64,000 nucleotides of DNA. Source: Pseudovibrio denitrificans JCM 12308. Its GTDB lineage: Bacteria > Pseudomonadota > Alphaproteobacteria > Rhizobiales > Stappiaceae. Of this stretch, positions 17,938 through 27,219 are shown in pieces. The position numbers were made by a program, and so were the translations under genes. The notes below the pieces were generated by a model. The model ran no database searches, had not been told where the DNA came from, and saw only the letters and a program-made list of their open reading frames with translations. Each line of letters opens with the position of its first letter. Positions within the stretch are counted from its first letter, which is position 1. Location: the NCBI RefSeq assembly GCF_001310815.1, contig NZ_BAZK01000009.1:1-64000 (forward strand), given 5' to 3'.

Positions 17938-18940
17938 AGTTTGGACTTCCGAAACACCGCGGGGGTTGCGCCGGTCCAGCGTTTGAAGGCGACGGAGAAG
18001 GCGGCTTGATCGGCGAAGTCGAGGAGGAAGGCGACTTGAGCGATGCTGTCGGTTCCAAGTAACAGGCGCTTGGCCAGATCACAGCGCGCTGTTTCAACCA
18101 GTGACTTGAAGTTGGTGCCTTCCTCAGAAAGCTTGCGTGTTAGTGTTCTGCGGGTCACGCACAGTTCTTCGGCCACCTCATCCCCACTTGGCAAGTTACC
18201 GGGCAAACGGGAGCGGACGAGCTCGATCACTTTGGCAGACATACCGGTTCGGCTCTTCGGCATCTGGCTGAGCCGTTCCTCGCCATGTTTGAGAAGGTGA
18301 TCGCGCAAAGCGGCATCTGAAGTGGCTATCGGAAAGTCGAAACCATCCTCTGGCAACTGAATGCCGCTGGCCTTTTGTGCTGAAGAGACTTCGCATCCGG
18401 CCAGTTCTGCCAGTGTGGCGCAGTGGTCGGTGTCATCACACTCCAGCAGCACAGACATCTGCCGAAACCGGGACCAGCAATCTGTTCCGTGCGTTTGAGC
18501 AGGCCGAACACCAGAAACTCCCGGTGCCTTGGAAACTGATGGGCGCCGATAATGTCGCTCTTCAGACATATGGTCGGGTGATGTTCATCGCCATCCAGTT
18601 CAAAACTCAGGTCAGGATCTTCCAGCGCATAGAAGCGCTGCGCGAACCGGAACACTTGCCCCACATTGTCACTGGCCTGCGCCAGATATGCCAGTAATGT
18701 CTTCGCCCCCGGAGAAGCCAGACCAGCGCGGGCGGCGAAGGTTGGGTCTTGCAAGGCATCGCAGGCTGTTTCCAGTGCCGCAGCTTCGCGCTGCAGATCG
18801 ACCCGTCCATTGGCGTCCGCCAAAACGTCGGGTGCAACGCCGACAGCTTCCAGGATTTTATCAAAGCCCAAAGCGGCGGCGGGTTCGCGCCCATAAACCT
18901 GAGCTGCATGGCGCAATCGATAGGCGCTGATGCGTGTCAT
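17934..18940 (-). CDS. AraC-family regulator with arabinose-binding-like N-terminal domain, frameshifted
   Basis: A regulator of about 335 residues in the branch that has an N-terminal Arabinose_bd domain (KILEAVGVAPDVLAD, FPRHREFLVFGLLKRTEQIA) and a C-terminal AraC helix-turn-helix (EELCVTRRTLTRKLSEEGTN, SIAQVAFLLDFADQAAFSVA followed by FKRWTG). The ATG at 18940 has GGAAG upstream; a longer reading to 19057 has no ribosome site. The two halves lie in different frames and join near 18465 if one C is added (TTC CGG in place of TTC GG), giving PGFRQMSVLLECDDTD. Target genes are unknown; the divergent envelope-protein genes at 19133 are candidates. Confidence 0.82.
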
Positions 18941-19132
18941 GGCGACTTCCACTCTGTTTGAGAGGGGCGCTTCAACGTTCTTTGCGTCGATTAGCCTCTC
19001 AAATGTCCAGAAATCAAAAACCGATGACCAGAACTCTAAAGAACGTCCTTTGCTCATACGTTAATTTACGAACATCAACAAACGGTGCTGCCTAGGACGG
19101 TAGCTTTCTAAACGAAGCAAAGGACATTCACC

Positions 19133-19512
19133 GTGAAGTCGATCATCCTTTCAAGCGTCATGGTAATGGGCGCATTCACCACTGAGCCTCAGCGGCAGGT
19201 GGTGAACCACGCTGGTGGGTTCCACCAGGACAGTCTGACAGTTACTCCATTGTCAGCATTGTTGTTTTCTTTCTGGCCTTTCTTTTGGTCGTGCATCTTT
19301 ATTCCCGCTTTGACCGCTATGCGGAACACAAAGCAAAGGGAACACCGCTTCGCACCACAGTGCCGGTGATGCTGACCGTGGCCCTTGCTTATGAAGTGAT
19401 GCCAGCTTTGTCTCACTTCAGCATTTTGCTTCCGACTGCGCTGATCCTCACAGCAATCGCACGTGATTTCATGCTGTGGTGGAACCCGAAGATGCAGGAG
19501 GCGGAAAAATGA
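19133..19512 (+). CDS. Small membrane protein paired with an HlyD-family gene, frameshifted
   Basis: I do not recognise this family. The likely product, about 126 residues, begins with a signal-like stretch (MKSIILSSVMVMGAF), changes frame near 19185-19200, then reads GEPRWWVPPGQSDSYSIVSI, VVFFLAFLLVVHLYSRF and, near the end, PTALILTAIARDFMLWWNPK. That gives two or three membrane segments. The GTG start at 19133 has AGGA upstream. Its stop overlaps the HlyD start by four bases (ATGA), so the two are translated together; it is probably a membrane partner of that adaptor, as small proteins are in some HlyD-like operons (for example E. coli yiaW-yiaV, though no homology is claimed). Confidence 0.6.
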
Positions 19513-20721
19513 TTGAGCTTCTCGTTACTTCTTTTCCCTTCGTCCTGCGGGTCTGGTACCTGCGTTGGAAGGGGATCCCGGTCACCCTGTACAACGTGCA
19601 TTATGCCTTGGTTTTATGGGTGTTCATGCTCTCGCTGTCTTCTTTGCGGTGTTCTACTACTACCCAAAGTCGTTCACAGGCATCGTGCCCTTCAAAACAG
19701 TTCCGGTTGTTGCTGAAAACGGCGGAACAGTCACCGAAGTCTTCGTAACCGGTGGTGATCGTGTCAAAGTTGGCGACCCTTTGTTCAGCACGGAAAGTGC
19801 GATGGAACAGGCCAAGGTTGATCACGCCAACCGCAAGATTGACGAGATCAAAAGCGCCATCAAAGCAGCGCATTTGGAAGTGGAAACAGCAGATGCTGCC
19901 TTGGATGCCGCCAAAACTGGCCTCAATCAGGCTGAAATGACACTGGCTGATCATGAAGAGCTTAAGATGAAAAATTCTGCAGCCTTCCAGCGTGCCCGAT
20001 TGGAACGTGCCATCTCTCAGCGAGACACCAGCGTGGCTGATGTGAAAGCAGCAAAGGCAAAACTGGAAGCGGCAAAAGTACAGGCGTACTCCACTCTTCC
20101 ATCCCAGCTGGCAAGCGCAAAAGCTACTCTTGAGCAGGCTGAAATCGAACTGAAAAAGACACGAGTTTACAGTCTGGTAGATGGTGTGGTTGAGCAAGTT
20201 ACCCTGCATGTTGGAGCACGAGCTGCTCAGGCCGCGATGGCCCCGGCGATGGTGATCATCCCGGACCGGACCCAGAAGGAAGGCTCCAGAGTGGTTGCAG
20301 GTTTCTCCCAAGTGTCCCGAACCGAACTTTACGAAGGCATGGCAGCTGAGATCGCTTGTGAGAGCAACTTCAACATCGCAATGTACCACACAGTTCTGCC
20401 AGCCCGGATCACACGGATCCAGAAGTCAATCTCCGCTGGTCAGATGGCTCCGTCTGGAAGACTGATGGAACCGGGAGAACGCGCAAAACGTGGTCAGGTC
20501 GTCGCTCACCTCGATCTGGTTTACCCCGAACACCAGAAGTATCTGGTTCCTGGCAGCGGATGCATTGTGCAAGCCTACACAACAGACCTGAAAGGTGACA
20601 TGGCAGGCGGTTTTACATCCCACGTGATCTCAGCCCTCGGCGTTATCAAGCAGTCGGCCTGCGCGTTAAAGCATGGCTTGGGCTGGCGATGGGAATTGGT
20701 CTGGCAGGATCTGCTCACTAA
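19509..20721 (+). CDS. HlyD-family membrane fusion protein (EmrA/YiaV-like), two frame breaks
   Basis: An inner-membrane-anchored periplasmic adaptor. The N-terminus (LRVWYLRWKGIPVTLYNVHY followed by ALVLW) leads into a membrane segment (ALAVFFAVFYYYP). Then comes a lipoyl-like half (VPVVAENGGTVTEVFVTGGD), a long coiled coil from about 95 to 200 (IDEIKSAIKAAHLEVETADA onward), the second lipoyl half (LKKTRVYSLVDGVVEQVTLH) and a beta-barrel part. One break near 19620 separates the N-terminus from the rest; a second near 20650 (one G missing in AAG GCA) truncates the reading, which otherwise ends VGLRVKAWLGLAMGIGLAGS-AH at 20721. No ABC or MFS exporter is adjacent, as with YiaV-like adaptors. 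Probably co-expressed with the small membrane protein before it. Confidence 0.8.
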
Positions 20722-20967
20722 GAGCAAGCGAGCTAACAAAGTCAAAACAATCAAGTTTCTCCCGAAGACGGAAAGCAAACCGATCAAGCAGACATGGATC
20801 CGGACTGGTTCCGCTCGGGAGTATCACAGAAGAGAGCAGCCTAACTGGCAATCTGAGTAACCCGTTCTCTTCATCAAAACCCACGGTCCCATACGAGAGG
20901 TTCTTTGCAGAGAATCCCAAAGCGCAGAGAGCCTCTCGGGACCACCCAAACAAAAAGAAGAAGAAAA

Positions 20968-21279
20968 ATGAACGTTAAAGCCCTGACAATCGCAGCAGTC
21001 GCCCTCTCCGTTGGTTACACAGTTGACTATAACCCAAGACCGTCTCAGCCGGGCACCAAGTCCATCTCACCAATCTCCTTCAAAGTGAGCGAAGCCAATG
21101 CCCAGACGGCCTCACAAAACGCCGCTCGCCGGACAGCACGCCGCACATCCCGCCGGGTTAACCGCCGCCACAACATCGCAGGCTGTACCCCATATAACGG
21201 CTACTACAACTGCGGCGGCACGTATTATCAGGCCATCACCGAAGACGGCAAAACAGTTTATGTGGTTGTAAATCCATAA
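20968..21279 (+). CDS. Small exported protein with Arg-rich segment and Cys pair
   Basis: An unrecognised 103-residue protein. The N-terminus VKALTIAAVALSVGYTVDY looks like a short signal or anchor. Residues about 54-69 are very arginine-rich (RRTARRTSRRVNRRHN), followed by a compact Tyr/Gly-rich end with two cysteines (AGCTPYNGYYNCGGTYYQAI) and VYVVVNP. Such a layout suggests a periplasmic or outer-surface protein that binds a polyanion, but this is a guess. AAGAAGAAG precedes the ATG. A 7-bp inverted repeat (CGAGAGG/CCTCTCG) lies in its leader around 20898-20941. It is followed by a strong terminator. Confidence 0.65.
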   Translation: MNVKALTIAAVALSVGYTVDYNPRPSQPGTKSISPISFKVSEANAQTASQNAARRTARRTSRRVNRRHNIAGCTPYNGYYNCGGTYYQAITEDGKTVYVVVNP

Positions 21280-21338
21280 GGGAGATTACCGTCCCTCCCA
21301 GATGTCCCACCGTCCTGACATCATGGAAGCCCAACCAC

Positions 21339-21369
21339 AAAAGGCCTCTCACCACGAGAGGCCTTTTTT
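21339..21369. terminator. Rho-independent terminator, near copy of the one at 14643
   Basis: AAAAGGCCTCTC pairs with GAGAGGCCTTTT around ACCAC, then T. It ends the HlyD/small-protein unit. The core stem and loop are identical to 14643-14671. Confidence 0.85.
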
Positions 21370-21490
21370 CGTGCGTGTGGAACGTTGAGGTGTCTTAAAA
21401 CGAGCATGTTGCTCTCTTAGTTTCCAGCTTTGACAGGTTGAAAAACTCGGCTTTAGTATGCGTGGTGAGAGTTGATGGAGGGGTGTTGGA

Positions 21491-22762
21491 ATGGTGGTGG
21501 ATGATGTTGAAGGGCTTTGGGAGAGGCTTGAGGGGGAGGAACTTCGCGGGGTTTTTATTGGGCTGAACCGGGAACTGGTTGAGGAACTGGTTGTGGCGGC
21601 GCAGGTGCGGCGGGCTTCTGGTGAGAAACTGAGCGCAATTGATGGAGAACTGGTTGCGATCAAAGGGAATATCGCGCTGAAAGGGCGGGAGACGACGGCC
21701 GGATCGGTGGCGTATTCTACTGAAGTTGAGGATGAGCATGCGCTGGTGGTGCAGCGGGTGATTGAGGCGGGCGGCATCCCCATTGGCCCTGCGAACCTGG
21801 CTGAGTTCGCCTATACTGGTATTGGCCTTAATCCGCATTATGGTAATGCGCCCAATGGGTTGGACCGCGCGCGGGTGCCGGGTGGGTCATCTTCGGGCAG
21901 TGCGGCGGCGATTTCCAATGGTGTTTGTGATCTGGCGATTGGCAGTGATACCTCTGGTTCAACGCGTGTGCCTGCCGCCTTTCAAGGCATCTGCGGGTAT
22001 CGGGCGACTATGGGGCGCTATCCCATGGACGGTGTTGTGCCGCTTGGGGCAAGCCTTGATGTGCTTGGACCCATGGCGCGAACCGTTGAGGGCATCTGCG
22101 CTTTGGATGCGGTGATGTGCGGCAAGCATTCCACTCATGATACGACGGCAGAAGATCGTGCATTTCGCCTTGTTGTGCCGGATCTGGATGATCTGGGCAT
22201 CTCCGCTGAGATCATGGAGATGTTTGAGCATAGTATTGATACGCTTTCAGCGGCTGGCATCCAGATTGTGCGGAGAGATTTGCGGCCAATTCTGAAAGCA
22301 CATTTGCTGTTTGCGGAGCATGGAACGCTGGTGAGCGTGGAAGCGCGGGAGCAAATTGCGCAGTATGTAGACGTGAGCAAGGACAAGATCGATCCGCAGA
22401 TCAAAGCCCGTCTGGAGCGAGCCTTGCCTATGACGCCGAAGAAGCTGGCGTATTTGCGCCGGCAGCGGGCGGTGCTTCAGTCCGAGATTGAAGTGCAGTT
22501 GAAAGGTGACCTGCTATTGATGCCGACAGTGCCAGATGTGCCGCCTCTGATCTCTGAAGTGGAAGAGAGCGTTGAGGCGTTTCAGGAAGCGAATGCGCTG
22601 GCCTTGCGGCTGACTATGATCACCGCGTTCCTCAACATGCCATCCCTGGCTCTGCCGGTTGATTTGGAAAAGCCATCTCACAGCATCTCCATTTGCGGGG
22701 CTGCTGCGCAGGATGAGCTGGTGCTGGCGGCTGGGTGTGCCGTGGAGCGCGTGCTGCGATAG
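21491..22762 (+). CDS. Amidase signature family hydrolase
   Basis: A 423-residue Ser-cisSer-Lys hydrolase. The Lys is K58 (ELVAIKGNIALKG), the cis-Ser lies in VPGGSSSGSAAAIS (S133) and the nucleophile is S157 in GSDTSGSTRVPAAFQG. The rest matches AtzF/GatA-like amidases (ICGYRATMGRYPMDGVVPLG). Without neighbouring transport or urea genes, the amide substrate cannot be assigned. Some relatives act on allophanate, others on aryl or fatty amides. The ATG at 21491 has GGAGG about nine bases upstream; transcription is from the strand of the preceding terminator, so it probably has its own promoter. Confidence 0.9.
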   Translation: MVVDDVEGLWERLEGEELRGVFIGLNRELVEELVVAAQVRRASGEKLSAIDGELVAIKGNIALKGRETTAGSVAYSTEVEDEHALVVQRVIEAGGIPIGPANLAEFAYTGIGLNPHYGNAPNGLDRARVPGGSSSGSAAAISNGVCDLAIGSDTSGSTRVPAAFQGICGYRATMGRYPMDGVVPLGASLDVLGPMARTVEGICALDAVMCGKHSTHDTTAEDRAFRLVVPDLDDLGISAEIMEMFEHSIDTLSAAGIQIVRRDLRPILKAHLLFAEHGTLVSVEAREQIAQYVDVSKDKIDPQIKARLERALPMTPKKLAYLRRQRAVLQSEIEVQLKGDLLLMPTVPDVPPLISEVEESVEAFQEANALALRLTMITAFLNMPSLALPVDLEKPSHSISICGAAAQDELVLAAGCAVERVLR

Positions 22763-22822
22763 CGTTGAAGCCACGCGCTCCATGATCAGGCACTCTGCTT
22801 TCTCATGGAGGCGGTGGTTTGG

Positions 22823-22960
22823 TTAGACCGTTTCTGTTTGGTCCGACGAGGCCCAAACTTCGACCGGATGTTCTGATCCATCGGAGACTTCATAGAAGGT
22901 CTCTGTGATCTGTCCATCAAGGGTCAGCTTGATGAGGACTAAGTCATTGAATTTACTCGC
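22823..22960 (-). other. Short open frame without a start codon, possible coding remnant
   Basis: Between the amidase and VOC genes the minus strand reads FNDLVLIKLTLDGQITETFY and then EVSDGSEHPVEVW before a stop. It looks protein-like but has no ATG, GTG or TTG with a ribosome site. It could be the tail of a small gene whose start is lost or misread. Weak support only. Confidence 0.2.
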
Positions 22961-22975
22961 TTAGGAGAGCTGGAT

Positions 22976-23344
22976 TCAGCTAAATGCTTCGGTAAAGAAG
23001 ATGAGTTTGTTTCTGTCCAGATCTCTCACATAAGCGGAGAAGTAAGGGCCGCGCTGGTTTGGTTCGCCTTCATCACTTCCGCCCAGCTCAATGGCCAGTT
23101 TGTGGAGCCGTTTGACTTCATCGGTAGAGCCTACCCCAAAGCCGACCATGGTGCCGTTTCCGTTTGTCGCGGGCTTGCCGTCAATGGGCAGAGCAGTCGC
23201 AAAAGCGAACTCCTCGTTCTGCCAATAGGTCAGCCTGTCTGTCTCGGCAATGCGCTTTGGTCCAGCTTGCTCAAAGAGGGAGTCATAGAACTTTGTTGAG
23301 GCGGCGCGGTCGTTGGTGCCTACTGTGAAATAACCAATTTTCAT
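22976..23344 (-). CDS. VOC-superfamily protein (glyoxalase/bleomycin-resistance fold)
   Basis: A 122-residue single-domain member: MKIGYFTVGTNDRAASTKFY at the start, FGVGSTDEVKRLHKLAIELG in the middle and YFSAYVRDLDRNKLIFFTEA at the end, the usual places of metal-binding His/Glu in paired domains. The first metal His is not obvious (GYFTVGTND), so it may be a non-enzymatic or different-metal member. It is divergent from a WYL regulator, and a 25-base palindrome covers the shared promoter, so repression by that regulator is likely. Confidence 0.85.
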   Translation of the reverse strand: MKIGYFTVGTNDRAASTKFYDSLFEQAGPKRIAETDRLTYWQNEEFAFATALPIDGKPATNGNGTMVGFGVGSTDEVKRLHKLAIELGGSDEGEPNQRGPYFSAYVRDLDRNKLIFFTEAFS

Positions 23345-23391
23345 CGTGTGTTTCCTATGTGTTGTACTCAGGTCACCTCGACTTTATTGAC

Positions 23392-23416
23392 AAATAGGAC
23401 ATTTAATGTCCTATTT
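23392..23416. promoter_or_regulatory. 25-base perfect palindrome, probable WYL-regulator operator
   Basis: AAATAGGACATT and AATGTCCTATTT are exact reverse complements around a single T. A TTGACA (23387-23392) abuts it. The site ends five bases before the regulator ATG, so binding should block the regulator's own expression and probably the divergent VOC gene. GGACAT-N-ATGTCC type sites are common for YafY-like proteins. Confidence 0.75.
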
Positions 23417-23421
23417 TTTCG

Positions 23422-24156
23422 ATGGCAGGTACAAATTCAAATGGCAGATTAAGACGGATGGAGTTGCTGGCTGTTCAGCTTAAGCAAGAGGAGCTTTGCA
23501 CGGTCAAAGATCTGGCGCTTCAGCATGGGGTTAGCGAACGGACGATCACCCGAGATCTTCAGCTGATGCGGGAGCAGGGTTTGCCCATTGATGCGGATCG
23601 CGGTCGTGGGGGCGGCGTTCGTCTGGACCGCAACTGGGGCGTTGGCCGGATGAATCTGGCTTACCCGGAGGCGGTGGATCTGCTGATCAGCATCGCGGTG
23701 GCAGAGCAGATGGACTCGCCCATGTTTCTGGCGAGCCTCGGTTCTGTTCGGCGGCAGCTGGTGGCGTCGTTCTCACCGGAAAAGCGGCATAAGGTGAACC
23801 GGCTGAAGGCGCGTATCCTGATAGGCTCCACAGCCTCCACCTATGTGCAGCGGACGATCAACCCGCCGCCCAAGCGTGTCGTGCAAGCACTGCATCAGGC
23901 GTTCATTGATCAGGGTAGTTTGGTCATCAAGTACCAGCGTGAAGATCTGGCAGAATCCAAACGTACCATCGAACCGCACTACCTGATGCTCAACTATCCG
24001 GTTTGGTATGTGATCGCATTTGACCATCTGAGGAACGGGCCGCGGACATTTCGGGCAGACCGGATTTTATCCGCTGACATGACCGGAGAGCACTTTCGTC
24101 TGTTGCCGAAGGATGCGTTTCAGGAGACTTTGGACAGAAACGGTCTCCTGATATGA
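23422..24156 (+). CDS. YafY-type HTH/WYL-domain transcriptional regulator
   Basis: A 244-residue regulator. The N-terminal helix-turn-helix is DLALQHGVSERTITRDLQLM followed by the wing GLPIDADRGRGGGVRL. The WYL domain follows from about 140 (DQGSLVIKYQREDL, EPHYLMLNYPVWYVIAFDHL, TFRADRILSADMTGEHF). No ribosome site is visible before the ATG at 23422, and a TTGACA lies about 30 bases upstream, so the message may be leaderless. Likely an autorepressor acting on the palindrome at 23392 and on the VOC gene. Confidence 0.88.
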   Translation: MAGTNSNGRLRRMELLAVQLKQEELCTVKDLALQHGVSERTITRDLQLMREQGLPIDADRGRGGGVRLDRNWGVGRMNLAYPEAVDLLISIAVAEQMDSPMFLASLGSVRRQLVASFSPEKRHKVNRLKARILIGSTASTYVQRTINPPPKRVVQALHQAFIDQGSLVIKYQREDLAESKRTIEPHYLMLNYPVWYVIAFDHLRNGPRTFRADRILSADMTGEHFRLLPKDAFQETLDRNGLLI

Positions 24157-24364
24157 TTGCCCTGTCATTTAACGTAGGAACGCAGATTTCGCGTAAAAAA
24201 CGCAAAACTGCGCAAAATCGCGCAAGCTGTTCGTTCTGTCATGCATTCATGAGAAAATTTCCGTCTCAGAGCGATGGTAAGCTGATCCCCCTACTTGAAA
24301 GACCTCATATACTCGATAAAATCTCTCAGCAATTTTAAGCATTTGTCGTTCCAGAGGATGATCC
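24157..24364. promoter_or_regulatory. Upstream region of the TAXI-TRAP operon
   Basis: At about 24190-24226 there are tandem short repeats (CGCAAAACTG, CGCAAAATCG, CGCAAGCTG) that may bind a regulator. AGAGGATG precedes the ATG of the binding protein. Confidence 0.3.
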
Positions 24365-25318
24365 ATGAAACTATTACATTCCTGCGTGGCTGCTGCAGCA
24401 CTTGTCGCGTTTTCATTCAGTGCTCAGGCAGAAACCCGTGTTACTTATAAGTCAGCAAAAACCTCATCCTCTTATTACCAGATGGCGGTTCAGATTGCCG
24501 AAGCGATGAAGGAAGCTTCTAACGGGGATATCATCGTCACTGTTGAAGAAAGTCAGGGTTCTGTTCAGAACGTGATGGAAGCTGCCGTTCGTCCTGGCAA
24601 CTACGTTTTCACCACTCCGCCAGTGCTGGTTAAGCTCGCCAAGGGCGGCAAGGCAATGTTTGAAAAGCGCGCCAATCCAAAGTTGGGTGAAATCCGTGCG
24701 CTGTTCCCAATCCCGTCTCTGACCATGCACTTCGTGGTTGGCGAAGACAGTGGTATTGAGAGCTTTGCTGACATGAAGGGTAAGAAGATCCTCATCGGTA
24801 AAGGCTCCTTTGGTGCGAAAGAAGGCGCTAAGTACCTGAAACTGTTTGGTCTTGAAGGTCAGGTGGAACTGGCAGACGTGGAACTTTCCAACGCTGTGCC
24901 TGCGCTGAAAAACGGCCAGATTGATGGCTTCGTGACTGCAGGGTCTTACCCGGCACCAAACGTGATTGAAGCGGCTGCGGGTACCGGCGTGAATGTTCTG
25001 TCGCTTTCAGATGATCAGATCGCTCAAACCAAGCGCACCAAACTGGTGATCCCGGCTGGCACTTATGCTGGTCAGGATGCTGACATCACAACAACCTCTC
25101 TGCCAGTGGTGGCTTACACTACAACGCAGATGGATGATGATACCGCCTACGCGCTGACCAAGAGCTTCTGGGATCAGAAAGCAAAAATGGGCAAGGGCGC
25201 AGCATGGTGGAACGGCGTGGACAAGGATCTGCTGAGCAACATCAGCGGCAAGATCCATCCGGGCGCGTTGAAGTTCTACGATGAAGTTGGTTACACCATC
25301 ACCGACGCGCAGCGCTAA
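24365..25318 (+). CDS. TAXI-family TRAP transporter substrate-binding protein
   Basis: A periplasmic binding protein of 317 residues. Signal peptide CVAAAALVAFSFSAQAET; the mature part shows the TAXI pattern (SSYYQMAVQIAEAMKEASNG, SLTMHFVVGEDSGIESFADM, GKKILIGKGSFGAKEGAKYL). TAXI proteins deliver small organic acids or amino acids to a fused TRAP permease, here encoded 69 bases downstream beyond a hairpin. The substrate is not predictable. Preceded by AGAGGA. Confidence 0.92.
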   Translation: MKLLHSCVAAAALVAFSFSAQAETRVTYKSAKTSSSYYQMAVQIAEAMKEASNGDIIVTVEESQGSVQNVMEAAVRPGNYVFTTPPVLVKLAKGGKAMFEKRANPKLGEIRALFPIPSLTMHFVVGEDSGIESFADMKGKKILIGKGSFGAKEGAKYLKLFGLEGQVELADVELSNAVPALKNGQIDGFVTAGSYPAPNVIEAAAGTGVNVLSLSDDQIAQTKRTKLVIPAGTYAGQDADITTTSLPVVAYTTTQMDDDTAYALTKSFWDQKAKMGKGAAWWNGVDKDLLSNISGKIHPGALKFYDEVGYTITDAQR

Positions 25319-25342
25319 GCGCATTCATTTCATCAAACATTC

Positions 25343-25373
25343 AGGCCCGGAGTACACTTCGGGCCTTTCTCTT
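25343..25373 (+). terminator. Terminator/attenuator between TAXI binding protein and permease
   Basis: AGGCCCG pairs with CGGGCCT around ten bases and is followed by TTTCTCTTT. It probably lowers permease expression relative to binding protein. Confidence 0.65.
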
Positions 25374-25387
25374 TCTAGGTTATTTCG

Positions 25388-27144
25388 TTGAATAGAATTC
25401 ACCGTTCCATCTGGCTGGTGCTCGGTCTGGCCACCGTGCTGTTTCATCTGGGGCTGATCTTCTCCGGTCTGGTTCCCAATCTGGTCAGCCGTCCTTTGCA
25501 TATGGCCTTGGCTCTGCCATGGGCGCTGATCCTGATGGCACGTAATCCCCTCGAGAAGGTGACGGGTTATGTGCTCACGGCCTTCGGTGTGTTCGCCGCT
25601 GGCTGGATTGCGTGGAACCACTCTGCCCTTGGCGATCAGTATGGCTATCTTATTGATGACTTTCAGGTTTATCTGGCCCTCGGCCTGCTGATCACGGTGC
25701 TGGAAATGGCGCGACGAGCCATCGGTTGGCCGCTGCCGCTGGTGGCTTTGATCGCGCTGGCCTATGGCATGTTTGGGCAACATATCCCCGGTGAGTTTGG
25801 CTACGCTGGCGTTCCGCTGGAAAGTTTCCTCGGCACCATGACCATCGCCGAAGGGGGATTATGGGGCAAGCTGACGGGAGTATCTGTTGGTGTTGTCGCC
25901 ATCTTCGTGATCTTCGGCGCGTTCCTCAATGCCGGTGAAGCAGGCGCTGGATTCATGAATGTGGCCGCTGCGGCTGCTGGCAAGCTGAAAGGCGGAACGG
26001 CAAAAGTTTCAGTGATTTCATCGGCTTTGTTCGGGTCCATCTCCGGCTCTGCGTCTGCCAACGTGGCCTCTACCGGTGCAATCACATTGCCCGCTATGAC
26101 CAAGCTGGGTTATCCGCGCGCACTTGCCGCCGCCGTGGAAGCTGTTGCTTCCTCAGGGGGACAAATCATGCCGCCGCTGATGGGGGCAGGGGCGTTTGTC
26201 ATGGTGGAGCTGACCGGCGTGCCGTACACCGGCATTATGGCTGCTGCGATTTTGCCCGCATTCCTGTACTTCTTCGCGGTCTGGATGGGGATTAATGCCT
26301 TTGCCCGGCGCTACGACCTGAAGGGATTAGCGCCAGAAGATCAGCCGGATACGCGCTCGGTTATCATCACGTCGCTGTTCTTCCTCGTGCCATTTACGGT
26401 GCTGCTCTGGGCCATGTTCGTGCTGGGTTATACCCCTCAGTATGCGGCGTGCCTGTCCATTATGGTGGCTGTGGCGCTGCTGCTGATCGACAAGAACTTC
26501 AAGCTGGATCTGCGGAAAATCGGTGCGCGCTATGAGCAGGCGCTGATGAACTCCGGCAAGCAGGTGGCGATGATCGCCTCGATTATCCTCTGCGCTCCAT
26601 CATCATCGGCACACTGGGCGTGACGGGACTTGGGGTGAAGATCACCTCACTTATCCTCTCCGGCTCCGGCGGCATGTTGTGGCCCGCACTGCTGCTGACA
26701 GCACTGGCTTGCATGGTATTAGGCATGGAAGTGCCAACAACAGCGGCCTATGTGATCTGCGTTTCCGTTGCTGGTCCAGCGCTGATTGATATCGGGCTGG
26801 AGCCGCTTCAGGCGCACTTGTTCGTGTTCTGGTTTGCGCTTTTATCCACCATCACCCCTCCAGTCTGCGGGGCGGTGTTTATCGCCGCTGGCATGGTCAA
26901 TGAGAACTGGCTGAAGGTGGCGTTGTTCGCCATGGCGCTGGGGATCGGCCTCTATCTTATACCATTGGGAATGATAGCAAATCCGACGCTGATCACTCTG
27001 GTGAGCTCACCAGCCTGGTCGCTGCTGGCAACGGTGAAAGTGGGGCTTGCGCTCTCTGCGATTTCCTATGGCGTTATCGCACCGTTTTCGCCACTTATTC
27101 GCGGTGGGCTGATTGGCGGCGGCGGGGTGCTGCTGTTCATCTGA
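25388..27144 (+). CDS. TAXI-TRAP transporter fused permease (4TM-12TM type), frameshifted
   Basis: An integral membrane protein of about 585 residues combining the small and large TRAP subunits. The DctM-like part shows VAIFVIFGAFLNAGEAGAGF, SVISSALFGSISGSASANVA and SSGGQIMPPLMGAGAFVMVE. Near 26601 the frame ends in ILCAPSSSAHW, but one added base (ALCA-SIII) restores SIIIGTLGVTGLGVKITSLI, EVPTTAAYVICVSVAGPALI and FALLSTITPPVCGAVFIAAG to the stop at 27144. Start at TTG 25388 with a weak AGG; other starts are possible. Works with the TAXI binding protein, driven by Na+ or H+. Confidence 0.88.
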
Positions 27145-27157
27145 GCACAATAAAAAA

Positions 27158-27186
27158 CAGGCGCTGCTCTGGGTGAACAGCGCCTG
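27158..27186. terminator. Bidirectional terminator between converging operons
   Basis: CAGGCGCTG and CAGCGCCTG form a perfect 9-bp stem. An A run precedes it and TTTT follows shortly, so it can end both the TRAP permease and the phosphatase transcripts. Confidence 0.75.
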
Positions 27187-27219
27187 CAAGTTTTGCTAAC
27201 TCATTGACTACTCGGGAGA

